NCBI RefSeq assembly: GCF_900111495.1
Contig: NZ_FOIU01000001.1
Span: forward strand, 2,356,001 to 2,420,000
Source: Chryseobacterium wanjuense
GTDB taxonomy: Bacteria > Bacteroidota > Bacteroidia > Flavobacteriales > Weeksellaceae
Direction of reading: 5' to 3'
Length of the DNA stretch: 64,000 nt
Under the pieces are notes generated by a model. It saw nothing but the letters and a program-made list of their open reading frames with translations. It was not told the DNA's origin and did not search any database. Made by a program: the position numbers and the translations under genes. Below are positions 1 to 7,469 of the stretch, in pieces (the first letter of the stretch is position 1; the number at the start of each line of letters is the position of its first letter).

Positions 1-209
1 TCCCAGTCTTTAACATTATAGAAATGCTGTAATAAAGCTTTATTAAGTAATTTTACGGCTTTCGGAATGCTAAAATTAATCGTTGCCGTCTGATAAGAAT
101 TGGTGAAAACATAATGTTTCAGTTCTGGCACACAAGAAATAAGCTGATCAAAATCGTAAGGATCACGATGCAGATTTCTTGTGTGCAGACTGGATTTTTC
201 GGTAGACAT
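1..209 (-). CDS. rlmF: 23S rRNA (adenine-N6)-methyltransferase RlmF, 5' part
   Basis: N-terminal part of a gene that runs off the left edge of the window. The translation begins [20 protein letters not shown] and continues to a segment ending [11 protein letters not shown]. This matches the start of E. coli RlmF (YbiN), which has a similar LHPRNRHRSRYD opening and an AVKALNKALLAHFY segment. RlmF uses S-adenosylmethionine to methylate one adenine of 23S rRNA. The catalytic domain lies outside the window. It starts 3 nt after the stop of the upstream cytochrome gene, so it is probably co-transcribed with it. The family call rests on about 70 residues. Confidence 0.82.
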   Translation of the reverse strand, partial: MSTEKSSLHTRNLHRDPYDFDQLISCVPELKHYVFTNSYQTATINFSIPKAVKLLNKALLQHFYNVKDW

Positions 210-212
210 TGT

Positions 213-587
213 CTATTTTTTCTTCTGTGTCAAAATATATTCCACCATTTTTTTGGCATCTTCTTTAGATACCTGAGGATGAGGAGCCATTGGAACGCCT
301 CCCCAAACTCCGCTCCCGCCTTCTATAATTTTGGAAGCCAGCAGTTCAATATCTTTATCAGAATATTTGTCTGCGATTTCCTGATAAGAAGGTCCTATCA
401 TTCTCTCATTTACCGAGTGACAACCCGAGCAATCCAGCGTTTCGATGATCTGGTCTCCGGAAAGATTGCTTTTTGCGGGCTCTGAAACAGCAGGGGTTTC
501 AGAAGTGCTTTCAATCGGTGTATTTTCTTTTTTGGAACAGGAAAGAATAAGCAAGCTCAGACATCCTGTCAAAAACAATTTTTTCAT
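213..587 (-). CDS. c-type cytochrome lipoprotein
   Basis: A 124-residue exported monohaem cytochrome c. The N-terminus is a lipoprotein signal (LSLLILSC, lipidated Cys17), followed by a Ser/Pro/Glu-rich linker to about residue 42. The haem site CSGCH is at 53-57, and a Met in VPMAPHP at position 100 is the likely distal ligand. The size and the C-terminal YIL helix fit small class I cytochromes (cytochrome c551/c552 type). The partner is unknown. Its start overlaps the stop of the preceding lipoprotein gene (TAATG), so the two are translationally coupled. It probably carries electrons at the periplasmic face of the membrane to which it is tethered. Confidence 0.88.
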   Translation of the reverse strand: MKKLFLTGCLSLLILSCSKKENTPIESTSETPAVSEPAKSNLSGDQIIETLDCSGCHSVNERMIGPSYQEIADKYSDKDIELLASKIIEGGSGVWGGVPMAPHPQVSKEDAKKMVEYILTQKKK

Positions 588-793
588 TATTTTGTTGCTG
601 CAGAATCAGTTTTAGGAGCTTCAGGTGTTGCAGCTGCTGGTGTGTCAGCTTTTTTAGCTGTAGAGTCTACTACTGTAGGTGCATCCGGCTCTGGTAACAT
701 CGTGTTGCTGTCCTGTAAGTCATGATTAGGCTTTTTTGAGCAGTTTACTACCAATAGACCTCCGATAAATGCAATTGCTAATACTTTTTTCAT
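587..793 (-). CDS. small Pro/Ala-rich lipoprotein
   Basis: A 68-residue predicted lipoprotein with signal GGLLVVNC and lipidated Cys18. The rest is a low-complexity tail rich in Pro, Ala, Asp and Lys with no recognisable domain. It is the first gene of a cytochrome-rlmF transcript and overlaps the cytochrome start by 1 nt. A flexible membrane-tethered partner of the cytochrome is possible but is inference from position only. Confidence 0.7.
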   Translation of the reverse strand: MKKVLAIAFIGGLLVVNCSKKPNHDLQDSNTMLPEPDAPTVVDSTAKKADTPAAATPEAPKTDSAATK

Positions 794-811
794 TGTTTTC
801 TAATTTGGCAA

Positions 812-819
812 CAAAAATA
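812..819 (-). promoter_or_regulatory. Bacteroidota -7 box upstream of the lipoprotein-cytochrome-rlmF transcript
   Basis: On the minus strand the sequence TATTTTTG matches the Bacteroidota -7 consensus TAnnTTTG. It lies about 20 nt before the lipoprotein ATG, in a very AT-rich stretch. No clear -33 element was seen. Confidence 0.5.
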
Positions 820-928
820 TAAAAAATAAACTTTTCAGCTCATGATATCTATCCGTTTTTAGACATATTTTTAATAAAGATTATTAATTCATAATGATTA
901 TATTTAAAGACAATTTTAAATTTAAACT

Positions 929-1564
929 ATGATTTTCGTTTCAAAAATTCTGTTTTTTACAAGTCATCATGGTTTTTATACTGTGATCATCCTTGTTTTG
1001 GTCTTTGGACTGCTTTCTTTTGTGACTAAAAAAGGATGGTTTCTGATCCCGATTCTTCCTCTGGCTATTCTGAATGGAATTAGCGGACAGTTCTTAAACG
1101 CATGGTTTCTAAACAAATATGGCACAGAAAGCACAGCAATCATTACTTCTGATGTGGAGACGAATTCTACCCTTAATGATCAGTATATCCATGATTATGA
1201 AGCTATTGTAAAGAAATTGGACGGCAAATACATCAATACCTTTTTTTCAACCACTACTGCATCGATCTACCCTATTGAAAATACCATCAGAATTCCGCAG
1301 GTGGAAAAGCCGTTTCCGGTAAAATTCATCCCCGGTTATGAAAAGAATATTGTGATTCTGTACCATCAGTCCGAAGACGGGAAAATATTGGAAAAGTACC
1401 AGCTTCAGGCTCCCATCAACAGCGCGAGAATCAAATATGAGGCAGATCCTACCAATCAGGAATTCATTCAGGAATATATTGAGGCCTTAGAAAATTATCT
1501 GAAAGTATATGACGATGAAGCGTTTAAAATAAGGCTTAAAGAACTGCAATCTCAAAGGAAATAA
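929..1564 (+). CDS. membrane protein of unknown function
   Basis: A 211-residue protein that I do not recognise. Two hydrophobic segments (about residues 14-30 and 35-57) are followed by a soluble domain of about 150 residues. That domain has a mixed alpha/beta pattern and a charged C-terminal helix ending in LKELQSQRK. It stands alone, upstream of the trp leader and transcribed toward it, with about 80 nt before the trp promoter. No strong terminator hairpin is visible between them. The ATG at the 5' end is the only good start. Confidence 0.6.
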   Translation: MIFVSKILFFTSHHGFYTVIILVLVFGLLSFVTKKGWFLIPILPLAILNGISGQFLNAWFLNKYGTESTAIITSDVETNSTLNDQYIHDYEAIVKKLDGKYINTFFSTTTASIYPIENTIRIPQVEKPFPVKFIPGYEKNIVILYHQSEDGKILEKYQLQAPINSARIKYEADPTNQEFIQEYIEALENYLKVYDDEAFKIRLKELQSQRK

Positions 1565-1631
1565 CAGGAACCTGAAAGCTTTAAGTTTTTTTAAATTTCA
1601 CGATTTTTATTCTTATATTAAAAAAAATATT

Positions 1632-1639
1632 TACATTTG
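1632..1639 (+). promoter_or_regulatory. -7 box of the trp operon promoter
   Basis: TACATTTG fits TAnnTTTG. In Bacteroidota transcription usually begins a few bases after this box, here near 1644-1646. The leader transcript would then start almost at the leader peptide. The -33 element is not clear. Confidence 0.6.
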
Positions 1640-1652
1640 CAATATGTTAACA

Positions 1653-1718
1653 ATGAGCAACAATAATTGGTGGTGGCTTTCAAACTCGTCGGGTCTGGAA
1701 GTATTGTCATGTTGCTAA
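1653..1718 (+). CDS. trpL: trp operon leader peptide
   Basis: A 21-codon reading frame beginning MSNNNWWWLSNSS and ending in VLSCC, then a stop. Three consecutive TGG codons at 1668-1676 are a strong sign of a tryptophan-sensing leader peptide. An in-frame ATG at 1644 would add MLT, but it falls at the predicted transcription start, so the ATG at 1653 is preferred. There is no Shine-Dalgarno sequence and the 5' leader would be only about 8 nt. Low charged Trp-tRNA should stall the ribosome on the Trp codons and favour the antiterminator described in the next entry. Confidence 0.85.
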   Translation: MSNNNWWWLSNSSGLEVLSCC

Positions 1719-1753
1719 TCTACAACAGAGATATAATTAAAAACAATATACAT

Positions 1754-1787
1754 AAGACTTTGACGGCTGCGTTGAAGTCTTTTTTTT
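1754..1787 (+). terminator. trp attenuator (intrinsic terminator with competing antiterminator)
   Basis: A 12-bp stem (1754-1765 with 1770-1781, two G-U pairs, GCTG loop) runs into eight T residues, forming an intrinsic terminator 28 nt before trpE. The segment 1687-1696 (CGTCGGGTCT), just downstream of the Trp codons, can pair with 1755-1765. That pairing has ten base pairs, two of them G-U, and one bulged base, and it would destroy the 5' arm of the terminator. A leader peptide, an alternative pairing and a terminator are the three parts of classical ribosome-mediated attenuation. Confidence 0.85.
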
Positions 1788-1815
1788 GTTTAATTAAATT
1801 AAAAATAAACTACAA

Positions 1816-3243
1816 ATGTTCAATAAAAAAATAAAAATAAAAACCGTATCCAAAAAAACATTGGGAGATCTCCGGACCCCGATGACTATTTATCTACAGA
1901 TCCGTGACAAATTCAGGGATACGATCCTTTTGGAAAGCTCGGATTCTAAAAATATTGACAATAATTTTTCGTTCATCGCCATAAATGCCGTTGCCGGAAT
2001 TGAAATTAAAAATTTAAATGAATTTGAAATAAAGCTTCCCAGACAGGAGCCTATTAAACAGTTTATCATTGAGCATAAAATAGCAGATGTTTTCCAGCAT
2101 TTTTCCAATATTTTTCACTGTGAAAAAACCAATGATCCGGTAGAAGAAACGGCGCAGAGCTTATTTGGATATACCAGTTTTGAAGCGGTACAGTTTTTTG
2201 AAAATATTTCATTTAAAGCCCAAAGCCCGGAAGTCGAAATCCCGATTCTACGGTACAGACTTTATCAATATGTCATAGCCATCAATCATTACAGTGATGA
2301 AATGTATATCATTGAAAACCAGATCGAAGGCGTAAAATCTGAACTTTATTTATTAGAAAGCTTAATTAAAAATCAAAATTCCGTTATCTATCCTTTCGAA
2401 AAAAACGGAAAAGAAACCTCCAACCTTACTGATGAAGAATATCTGGAACTCGTAAAAACCGCGCAGAAACATTGTATGCGGGGTGATGTTTTCCAATTGG
2501 TTTTAAGCAGAAGATTCGAACAAAAATTTAAAGGTGACGAATTCAATGTTTATCGTGCCTTGAGGAATATCAATCCCTCCCCTTACCTGTTTTTCTTTGA
2601 TTACGGCAATTACAAATTATTTGGTTCAAGCCCTGAAAGCCAGTTAATTATTAAAAATAACAAAGCAATTATTCATCCCATTGCAGGAACTTTCAAAAGA
2701 ACGGGACATTTTGATACCGATTTACAATCGATTGAAGAATTGAAAAACGACCCGAAAGAAAATGCGGAACACACCATGCTGGTTGATCTGGCCAGAAATG
2801 ATTTAGGCAAATTGGGGAAAAATGTGACGGTTACAAAATTGAAGGAAATTCAACTTTTTTCGCACGTGATTCACATGGTGAGTGAAGTTACCGCCGATCT
2901 TCCCGAGAAAACCAACCCGTTTGAGATGGTCGCGACAACCTTTCCACAGGGGACTTTAAGCGGTGCACCCAAACATAAAGCCCTTCAATTAATCAATACT
3001 TATGAAAAAGATTCCCGAGGATATTACGGCGGCTGCATCGGAATGATTGGGCTCAACGGAACCTGCAATCAGGCCATCATGATCCGGACTTTTTTAAGCA
3101 AAAACAATACGCTGTATTACCAGGCCGGAGCCGGATTAGTAGCAAAATCCAACCCTGAAAGTGAGTTGCAGGAAGTAAATAATAAACTGAATGCATTAAA
3201 GAAAGCCGTTGAAAAAGCGGGGAAATTGGTTGATAGCTATTAA
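1816..3243 (+). CDS. trpE: anthranilate synthase component I
   Basis: 475 residues. Converts chorismate to anthranilate using ammonia supplied by TrpG. The N-terminal regulatory part has LLES at 38-41, the motif that binds Trp for feedback inhibition in this family. The C-terminal chorismate-binding domain shows HPIAGTFKR, DLARNDLGK, GTLSGAPKHKA and YGGCIGMIG. Length and motif order are normal. It is the first structural gene behind the attenuator and lies 28 nt before trpG. Presence of the Trp-binding motif separates it from para-aminobenzoate synthase. Confidence 0.97.
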   Translation: MFNKKIKIKTVSKKTLGDLRTPMTIYLQIRDKFRDTILLESSDSKNIDNNFSFIAINAVAGIEIKNLNEFEIKLPRQEPIKQFIIEHKIADVFQHFSNIFHCEKTNDPVEETAQSLFGYTSFEAVQFFENISFKAQSPEVEIPILRYRLYQYVIAINHYSDEMYIIENQIEGVKSELYLLESLIKNQNSVIYPFEKNGKETSNLTDEEYLELVKTAQKHCMRGDVFQLVLSRRFEQKFKGDEFNVYRALRNINPSPYLFFFDYGNYKLFGSSPESQLIIKNNKAIIHPIAGTFKRTGHFDTDLQSIEELKNDPKENAEHTMLVDLARNDLGKLGKNVTVTKLKEIQLFSHVIHMVSEVTADLPEKTNPFEMVATTFPQGTLSGAPKHKALQLINTYEKDSRGYYGGCIGMIGLNGTCNQAIMIRTFLSKNNTLYYQAGAGLVAKSNPESELQEVNNKLNALKKAVEKAGKLVDSY

Positions 3244-3271
3244 AATTAATTAACCTTAAAAAAAGAAGAAA

Positions 3272-3883
3272 ATGAACAACGATATAAATCCAACAACCAA
3301 CCAACAAATATCAACTAAAGTCTTAGTTTTTGATAATTATGACAGTTTCACATACAATTTGGTTCAGATTATAGAAAGAATTTTGAACTCAAAAGTTGAT
3401 GTCGTGAGAAACGACGAAATAACGTTGGAGGAAATTGGAAAATACGATAAAATCATCCTTTCACCCGGTCCGGGAATTCCTGAAGAAGCGGGAATTTTAT
3501 TAGACTTAATTAAAGAATATGCTTCTACGAAAAGTATTTTGGGCGTTTGTCTTGGTCAGCAGGCTATTGCAGAGGCTTTCGGAGGAAGTTTGATCAATCT
3601 TACTGAAATCTTCCACGGAGTTGCCACTACAGCAGATCTGGTGAAAAATGACACCAAACTTTTCAAAAATTTGTCGGGCGGATTAGAAGTCGGAAGGTAT
3701 CACAGCTGGGCCGTAAATCCGGAAAATTTCCCGGAAGAACTGGAAATCACAGCAGTGGATAAGGACGGAATGATCATGGCGCTGCAGCATAAAAAATATG
3801 ATGTACACGGCGTTCAGTTTCATCCTGAAAGTATTCTGACACCCGATGGTGAAACGATTATTAGAAACTTTTTAAACCGATAG
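3272..3883 (+). CDS. trpG: anthranilate synthase component II (glutamine amidotransferase)
   Basis: 203 residues, class I glutamine amidotransferase. The nucleophile Cys93 sits in GVCLGQQAIAEAFGG and the rest of the triad is His184 and Glu186 in VQFHPES. LSPGPGIP at 63-70 is the oxyanion-side motif. It releases ammonia from glutamine for TrpE. The first 16 residues, rich in Asn and Gln, precede the normal VLVFDNYDSFTYNL opening. The ATG chosen follows an A/G-rich stretch. The next gene starts 2 nt after the stop. Confidence 0.95.
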   Translation: MNNDINPTTNQQISTKVLVFDNYDSFTYNLVQIIERILNSKVDVVRNDEITLEEIGKYDKIILSPGPGIPEEAGILLDLIKEYASTKSILGVCLGQQAIAEAFGGSLINLTEIFHGVATTADLVKNDTKLFKNLSGGLEVGRYHSWAVNPENFPEELEITAVDKDGMIMALQHKKYDVHGVQFHPESILTPDGETIIRNFLNR

Positions 3884-3885
3884 CA

Positions 3886-4362
3886 ATGACAAAAGAAGCG
3901 TTTGAAAAGTTCTTGAATCAAAAAGAAATTTATTTGAAAAGCAGTCGGACAAAGAGCTCCGACAACCAAGTTCTGAATATTTATGCCTACATCCTACAAC
4001 ATGAAAATAAAGACAGCGACTGGTGGATTGAAGATCATGGAACAAACGATATCATAAGAATAATTCAAAGATCTGATGAGGATATTTTCGACAGGATAAA
4101 AGAAGATATTTTTAATTGGAGCGGCGAACAAATTGAACTTTTTGCACAAACATTGCTTTCAAATGATTTTAAAGATTATAAAGTGAATGAAAGAATCAGA
4201 CTTTATCTCGAATTATTTGAAATACCAAGAACAGATTACGATTTGTACGATATTTTCTACAGCGCCAATATAGATCTGAAACTTGCAGAAAAAGAACTTT
4301 TAATACAACTCGCAGAAAAGCTGAAATTCAGCTCTGTTGAGGAACTTTTGAACTCGGTTTAA
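3886..4362 (+). CDS. uncharacterised protein inside the trp operon (between trpG and trpD)
   Basis: 158 residues, not recognised. Predicted mostly alpha-helical, acidic and soluble, with no signal peptide or membrane segment. Notable segments are DSDWWIEDHG near 51-60 and an amphipathic stretch ending FNWSGEQIELFAQTLL. It is packed tightly, 2 nt after trpG and 1 nt before trpD, so it is translated as part of the operon. It shows a weak resemblance to the other unknown protein of this operon (6897-7469): both have a W-containing helix followed by an A..LL helix. That likeness was seen by eye only. A role in Trp synthesis or regulation is possible but unproven. Confidence 0.75.
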   Translation: MTKEAFEKFLNQKEIYLKSSRTKSSDNQVLNIYAYILQHENKDSDWWIEDHGTNDIIRIIQRSDEDIFDRIKEDIFNWSGEQIELFAQTLLSNDFKDYKVNERIRLYLELFEIPRTDYDLYDIFYSANIDLKLAEKELLIQLAEKLKFSSVEELLNSV

Positions 4363-4363
4363 G

Positions 4364-5395
4364 ATGAAAACAGCAACACAAAATCCCTCAAACATACAAT
4401 CTCCACAAATGAAAGAAATTTTACAATATTTATTTAATCATCATACTTTGTCCAAATCTGAGGCGAAGGCAACGATGATTGAAATTGCTCAAAATAAATT
4501 CAATGCAACAGAAGTTACGGCTTTTATCAGTGTATTTCTGATGCGCAATATCACGTTGAAAGAGCTTGAAGGCTTTCGGGAAGCCCTCTTGCAAATGGCC
4601 GTCTTCGTAAATTTGGATGCAGGTAATGCGATGGATATTGTCGGAACCGGCGGTGACGGAAAAGATACCATCAATATTTCAACACTGGCAAGTTTTGTGG
4701 TTGCGGGAGCCGGGCAAAAAGTTACCAAACATGGGAATTACGGGGCTTCTACCATCACCGGTTCATCGAATGTTCTGGAAGAGCTTGGCTATCAGTTCAA
4801 AAACAATTCAGATCAATTACAGCAGGATTTGGAGAAAGCAAACATCTGTTTTTTACATGCTCCTTATTTTCATCCCGCCCTTCAATCGGTAGGAACATTG
4901 AGAAAAGCGTTGGGTTTGAGGACATTTTTTAATCTTTTAGGACCTTTGGTAAACCCGGCTAAACCTCAATATTCGATGATTGGGGTATACAATTTGGAGA
5001 TTGCCAGAATTTATCAGTATTTGCTGCAAAAAGATGAAAAAGACTTCGTTCTCGTTCACGGAATGGATGGCTACGATGAAATCAGCCTTACCCATGACAG
5101 CAAGATTATCACGAAAAACGGGGAGGAAATTTATTCAACAGAAGATCTGGGTTTTGATTCAATCAGTCCGGAAAGCATAAAAGCAGGGAAAAAAACCCGG
5201 GAAACCGCAAAAATCTTCAGAGATATCCTGCATGGAAAAGGAACGGAACAACAAAATTCTGTGGTTCTGGCCAATGCTGCCGTTGCGCTTTATCACACGG
5301 GTAAATACGGGAGTTATGACGACTGTCTTCTGGCAGTGCAGGATAGTTTATTGGGAGGAAAAGCATTGAGATGCCTGGAACGGCTTTTGGAGTAA
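4364..5395 (+). CDS. trpD: anthranilate phosphoribosyltransferase
   Basis: 343 residues. Transfers phosphoribosyl from PRPP to anthranilate. The PRPP/diphosphate loop GTGGD is at 94-98, followed by DTINIST, and KHGN at 122-125 marks the anthranilate side. FFNLLGPLVNP is also present. It is a stand-alone enzyme, not fused to trpG. The ATG overlaps nothing and lies 1 nt after the preceding unknown gene. The stop is 14 nt before the trpC start. Confidence 0.96.
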   Translation: MKTATQNPSNIQSPQMKEILQYLFNHHTLSKSEAKATMIEIAQNKFNATEVTAFISVFLMRNITLKELEGFREALLQMAVFVNLDAGNAMDIVGTGGDGKDTINISTLASFVVAGAGQKVTKHGNYGASTITGSSNVLEELGYQFKNNSDQLQQDLEKANICFLHAPYFHPALQSVGTLRKALGLRTFFNLLGPLVNPAKPQYSMIGVYNLEIARIYQYLLQKDEKDFVLVHGMDGYDEISLTHDSKIITKNGEEIYSTEDLGFDSISPESIKAGKKTRETAKIFRDILHGKGTEQQNSVVLANAAVALYHTGKYGSYDDCLLAVQDSLLGGKALRCLERLLE

Positions 5396-5409
5396 TAAAA
5401 AAATACAAA

Positions 5410-6189
5410 ATGACAATCTTAGACACCATCATACAAAGAAAAAAAGAAGAAGTTGCCCTGTCAAAATCAAAAATTTCTGTTGAAGAATTGAAGAATTCTG
5501 AGTTTTTTGAAAGAGAAAAATTTTCATTAAAAGAAAGTTTAAAAAGTAAAACAGGAATCATTGCAGAATTCAAACGGCAGTCTCCTTCAAAAGGAATAAT
5601 TAATAATAAGGTATCCCCTTTGGAAGTAACAACAGCTTACGAAAATTTTGGAGCAAGCGGAATTTCAATTCTTACCGATAAAGACTTTTTTGGCGGAAGT
5701 TTTGATGATATTGTAGAAGTAAGAAATCATATTAATATTCCAATTTTACGAAAAGATTTCATGATTGATGCATATCAGTTTTATGAAGCAAAAAGTCTTG
5801 GAGCCGATGTGGTTTTGTTGATTGCAGCCTGCCTTTCACCAGATCAGATCATGGAATTTACAGAGCTTTCGCACGAACTCGGACTGGAAGTTTTATTGGA
5901 AATTCATACTGAAGAAGAACTCCAACATTTTAATGAGAAAATTGATTTGGTTGGAATTAATAACAGAAATTTAAAAGACTTTAAAGTTGATCTGCAACAC
6001 TCTGTACAATTGAAAAATCAGCTTCCGGAAGGTGTTTTATCCGTTGCAGAAAGTGGAATTTATAGTATTGAAGATTTTAATTATTTAAAAACAAAAGGAT
6101 TTGACGGTTTTCTGATGGGTGAATATTTCATGAAAAATGATAATCCTGCAGAAAAATTTAAGAACTTTACCAATAATATAAAAGTATAA
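5410..6189 (+). CDS. trpC: indole-3-glycerol phosphate synthase
   Basis: 259 residues from the ATG at 5410 (MTILDTIIQRKKEEV). An ATG at 5371 lies inside trpD and gives a non-homologous extension, so it was not used. TIM barrel that closes the indole ring of CdRP. Family signatures are IIAEFKRQSPSKG, LRKDFMIDAYQ, LLIAACL, GINNRNLKDFKVDL and VAESGI. It is monofunctional; the TrpF activity is encoded by the next gene. It lies 11 nt before trpF. Confidence 0.95.
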   Translation: MTILDTIIQRKKEEVALSKSKISVEELKNSEFFEREKFSLKESLKSKTGIIAEFKRQSPSKGIINNKVSPLEVTTAYENFGASGISILTDKDFFGGSFDDIVEVRNHINIPILRKDFMIDAYQFYEAKSLGADVVLLIAACLSPDQIMEFTELSHELGLEVLLEIHTEEELQHFNEKIDLVGINNRNLKDFKVDLQHSVQLKNQLPEGVLSVAESGIYSIEDFNYLKTKGFDGFLMGEYFMKNDNPAEKFKNFTNNIKV

Positions 6190-6199
6190 TCGTTTAATA

Positions 6200-6868
6200 A
6201 TGAACTCATTGATAGAAAATCAAGCTCTGAAAACCAGATTGAAAGTATGTGGTTTAACGAGAATCGGGCAGATTCATGAATTAATTTCTATGAATGCAGA
6301 TTTTATAGGATTTATTTTCTATGAAAAGTCGCCCAGATATGTTTTGAACCATTTGAGTTTTGAGAATATTTCAAAGATAAATCACAAAGGAAAAGTAGGT
6401 GTCTTTGTAAATGAAACGATTGAAAAAATTATAGAAACAAGCCAAAAAGCAGATTTGAATTTTATTCAACTTCACGGCGATGAAAATGAAAATTTTATTT
6501 CAGAATTAAAAGAAAAATTGAATCCGGAAATGAGGATTATTAAAGTGATTAGAGTTGGAAGCTGGAGGCCGGAAGTGAGAAGCGAAATTCAAACAACGGT
6601 CAACCAGCAGCACAAAACCAGCAACTATTTCCTTTTTGACACCGATTCCAAAGCCTTTGGCGGCACCGGAAAACAATTTGATTGGAATATTTTAAACCAA
6701 ATTGAAATACCGCTTCCCTATTTTTTAAGTGGCGGAATTTCAGAAGAAAATATAACTGATATTAAAAATTTAAATCAAAAACCTTTTGCAGTAGATATTA
6801 ATTCAAAATTTGAAATTGAAGCTGGAGTGAAAGATTTAAATAAAATTAAAAATTTGAAAATGCCCTAA
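6200..6868 (+). CDS. trpF: phosphoribosylanthranilate isomerase
   Basis: 222 residues, TIM-barrel isomerase producing CdRP for TrpC. Catalytic Cys17 lies in KVCGLTR and the likely general acid Asp147 in FLFDTDS, before the phosphate-binding FGGTGKQFDW. FLSGGISEENI forms the second phosphate site. The insert of about ten residues at 121-140 (SWRPEVRSEI...) is slightly longer than usual. A 28-nt A-rich gap follows before the second unknown operon gene. Confidence 0.93.
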   Translation: MNSLIENQALKTRLKVCGLTRIGQIHELISMNADFIGFIFYEKSPRYVLNHLSFENISKINHKGKVGVFVNETIEKIIETSQKADLNFIQLHGDENENFISELKEKLNPEMRIIKVIRVGSWRPEVRSEIQTTVNQQHKTSNYFLFDTDSKAFGGTGKQFDWNILNQIEIPLPYFLSGGISEENITDIKNLNQKPFAVDINSKFEIEAGVKDLNKIKNLKMP

Positions 6869-6896
6869 ACATTTTTATTAAAAACAAAAAAACAAA

Positions 6897-7469
6897 ATGA
6901 AAAAATATTATTCGAAAAAACTTAAAATTCTGAAGCTCAAACGGATGAATTTACAATCGATCAGAAAATCAATGCATCATGCATTCTTTCCGGTCAAATT
7001 TAAAAACGAGAAAATTGAAAAATTACACGATTTCATCTCACAGAATGACCGCGATGCCGAATATTGGCAGCTCAATGGCTTGTTAGGCGAATTTATCAAT
7101 ATCATTAAAAATTTCAATCAGGATGATGTTCGTTTTTTCTTTAACACGATTAATCTCTGGGACAGTTATCATCTGGTAATAATTGCCGATAAACTGCTTG
7201 ATCCCACCGTAAAAGCAAGTGTAAAATACGATTTTGGATTTGTTTACTGCAGGATTTTTTGTCTTTATGAAAAACTGGATTCCTATTATCTTGTAGACAG
7301 TTTAGAAATTGCAGTAAATATGTATGATTCTAAATTAAATTTAAGCATGTTGGTTGATTTAGCTACAAAAATCAATCTATTATTCCAAAACAAGCAAATT
7401 ACAAAACAACAATTAGATTATAACCTTTCATTTATAAACAAATTGCAGAATGAATTACAAAAACCCTGA
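6897..7469 (+). CDS. uncharacterised protein inside the trp operon (between trpF and trpB)
   Basis: 190 residues, not recognised. A Lys-rich N-terminus (MKKYYSKKLKILKLK) is followed by a predicted all-helical soluble domain. Residues 55-105 contain EYWQLNGLL, a W in INLWDSYH, and IADKLLD. This spacing resembles that of the 158-residue protein upstream in the same operon. Its 3' end overlaps trpB by 20 nt, so it is co-transcribed and probably translationally coupled with it. No catalytic motif is visible. ATG at 6897 follows an A-rich leader typical of this genome. Confidence 0.72.
   Translation: MKKYYSKKLKILKLKRMNLQSIRKSMHHAFFPVKFKNEKIEKLHDFISQNDRDAEYWQLNGLLGEFINIIKNFNQDDVRFFFNTINLWDSYHLVIIADKLLDPTVKASVKYDFGFVYCRIFCLYEKLDSYYLVDSLEIAVNMYDSKLNLSMLVDLATKINLLFQNKQITKQQLDYNLSFINKLQNELQKP

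Noticed and set aside
5371..5409. Upstream ATG for trpC inside trpD
   Set aside because: It adds 13 residues unlike any TrpC and the ATG at 5410 gives the expected N-terminus.
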